Shown piece after piece: positions 5,892-6,713 of a DNA stretch of 6,713 bases. The notes beneath the pieces were generated by a model, which worked only from the letters and a program-made list of their open reading frames with translations, was not told the origin of the DNA and did not search any database. Position 1 is the first letter of the stretch; each line of letters starts with the position of its first letter. Position numbers and translations under genes: made by a program. Source of the stretch: Candidatus Omnitrophota bacterium (lineage in GTDB: Bacteria > Omnitrophota > Koll11 > VGKN01); NCBI GenBank assembly GCA_016867055.1, contig VGKN01000087.1, positions 1-6,713 of the forward strand. Reading direction: 5' to 3'.

Positions 5892-6713
5892 ATGACTACC
5901 AAGGGTTACCATTTTCTATCTATAATGCTTATTTTAGTTATCTCTTTTAGTTTTTCCTGTTTTACTCAGGCTCAAGAGCAAGGGAAAGACTTCTGGGGTG
6001 GCCCTACCACACCCTTTACTAAATCAAGTGTAGAATCTATTAATAAATGGGGCTCACCTCTGCAGAGAAAACTTTCTCAAATAGTTACCCATGCTATATA
6101 TAATTCTATCTGGGATCCAAAGGAGTGGAATGCCTTTGGCGCAAAACATGATTTTGGAGCTTTTTTAAAAAATAGCGCAAATGATAAATCCTATCCTCAG
6201 TCAGCTCAAATATTAGAACCTGATGATCCAACTACCTATCCACCACAGACATCTGACAATTTTTTTATATCTCCAAACAGACCGTTTAAGAAATTTATAG
6301 ATATCCTTCATACAAAAGAATGTTTTGTAACAGGTGGTGTAAGTTGCGATCTGGTTGATATTAGAGATGGTTGGTGGTTGAGGTTTTTCCCTGATATGTT
6401 TCTGCAACCGGGAAAACTGAATTTACGAACCGAAGGAGGTAAAAGGTATCTTATTCATTATGCTCTTGCGCAGGTAGCTGCGGGATGTGATGCTATATGG
6501 TATTATAAACAATTATCTCCTAACATAGTAAAGAATTCTCTATTTAACCTTGAAGATTGGGCAAGGCTTATCAAGGAAACCAAGGATTATACTTATAAGG
6601 CGTATGGTAGAGAGGCGCTTGTGGGTGGAACAGGCTTGTATAACGAATATGTTGATTATCAAACAGATAATATGTTTGAGTACTTCTACAGTCCATATAA
6701 TAGGCCATATGAG
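5892..6713 (+). CDS. unrecognised exported protein, N-terminal 274 residues, partial
   Basis: The frame is open from ATG 5892 to the window end with no stop. Residues 1-27 form a signal peptide: a lysine at 4, the hydrophobic core FLSIMLILVISFSFSCF, and a probable cleavage after TQA (27/28), just before QEQGKDFWGGPTTPF. C23 lies in the core, but the residues before it are not a good lipobox. The mature part is polar and rich in W, Y, F, N and P. It includes WNAFGAKHDFGAFLKN, KECFVTGGVSCDLVDI (two cysteines, perhaps a disulfide), DGWWLRFFPDMFLQPGKLN and AGCDAIWYYKQLSP. The end of the window reads YNEYVDYQTDNMFEYFYSPY. I recognise no family. Periplasmic or outer-surface location is inferred from the signal peptide. 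No Shine-Dalgarno sequence precedes the ATG; the start was chosen because it gives a complete signal peptide. Confidence 0.8.
   Translation, partial: MTTKGYHFLSIMLILVISFSFSCFTQAQEQGKDFWGGPTTPFTKSSVESINKWGSPLQRKLSQIVTHAIYNSIWDPKEWNAFGAKHDFGAFLKNSANDKSYPQSAQILEPDDPTTYPPQTSDNFFISPNRPFKKFIDILHTKECFVTGGVSCDLVDIRDGWWLRFFPDMFLQPGKLNLRTEGGKRYLIHYALAQVAAGCDAIWYYKQLSPNIVKNSLFNLEDWARLIKETKDYTYKAYGREALVGGTGLYNEYVDYQTDNMFEYFYSPYNRPYE

Noticed and set aside
5892..5970. Lipoprotein signal with C23 as the lipid-modified cysteine
   Set aside because: The residues before C23 (FSFS) do not fit the usual lipobox, and a type I site follows at TQA 25-27.
5460..6407. Minus-strand ORFs of 60 and 64 codons opposite the protease and exported-protein genes
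   Set aside because: There are no recognisable motifs or start signals, and both lie within well-supported + strand coding regions.

Overview
The window comes from an AT-rich (roughly 40% GC by eye), densely packed bacterial genome. It reads almost entirely on the + strand. Nothing in it fixes the taxon. The RND transporter paired with a PG0541-type small protein, and abundant heptanucleotide repeats of the GTCCATA type, would fit an uncultured Gram-negative candidate phylum such as Omnitrophota. That placement is inference only. The RND pump implies an outer membrane.

Layout. (1) Positions 1-3739 hold an efflux operon: the C-terminus of a periplasmic adaptor (membrane fusion protein), a complete HAE1-type RND permease of 1054 residues, and a 96-residue PG0541/P-II-like transporter-associated protein. 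A heptad-repeat palindrome lies between the last two genes. A related element sits in frame inside the permease, in the cytoplasmic loop between its two halves. (2) Positions 3740-3952 hold a possible self-contained mini-transcription unit: a sigma70-like promoter, a 15-codon cysteine-rich ORF and a strong intrinsic terminator. (3) Positions 3953-4766 hold a small unknown membrane protein. It overlaps a phosphoribosyltransferase gene that is now broken by a 96-bp MITE-like insertion with 6-bp target duplications. That gene also carries a second nonsense codon and has lost its 3' half. (4) Positions 4769-5830 encode a complete M50 site-2 metalloprotease with a C-terminal CBS pair. (5) From 5892 to the window end runs the 5' part of an unrecognised exported protein behind a perfect TATAAT box with an almost absent leader.

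Functionally, adaptor, permease and small accessory protein should act together as an efflux system; the outer-membrane channel is not visible here. The downstream genes have no evident pathway link to it. The most distinctive feature of the window is its small-repeat biology: heptad elements, one of which adds protein sequence, and a short TIR element whose insertion and target duplication can be reconstructed from the broken reading frame. No CRISPR array, rRNA or tRNA was seen.
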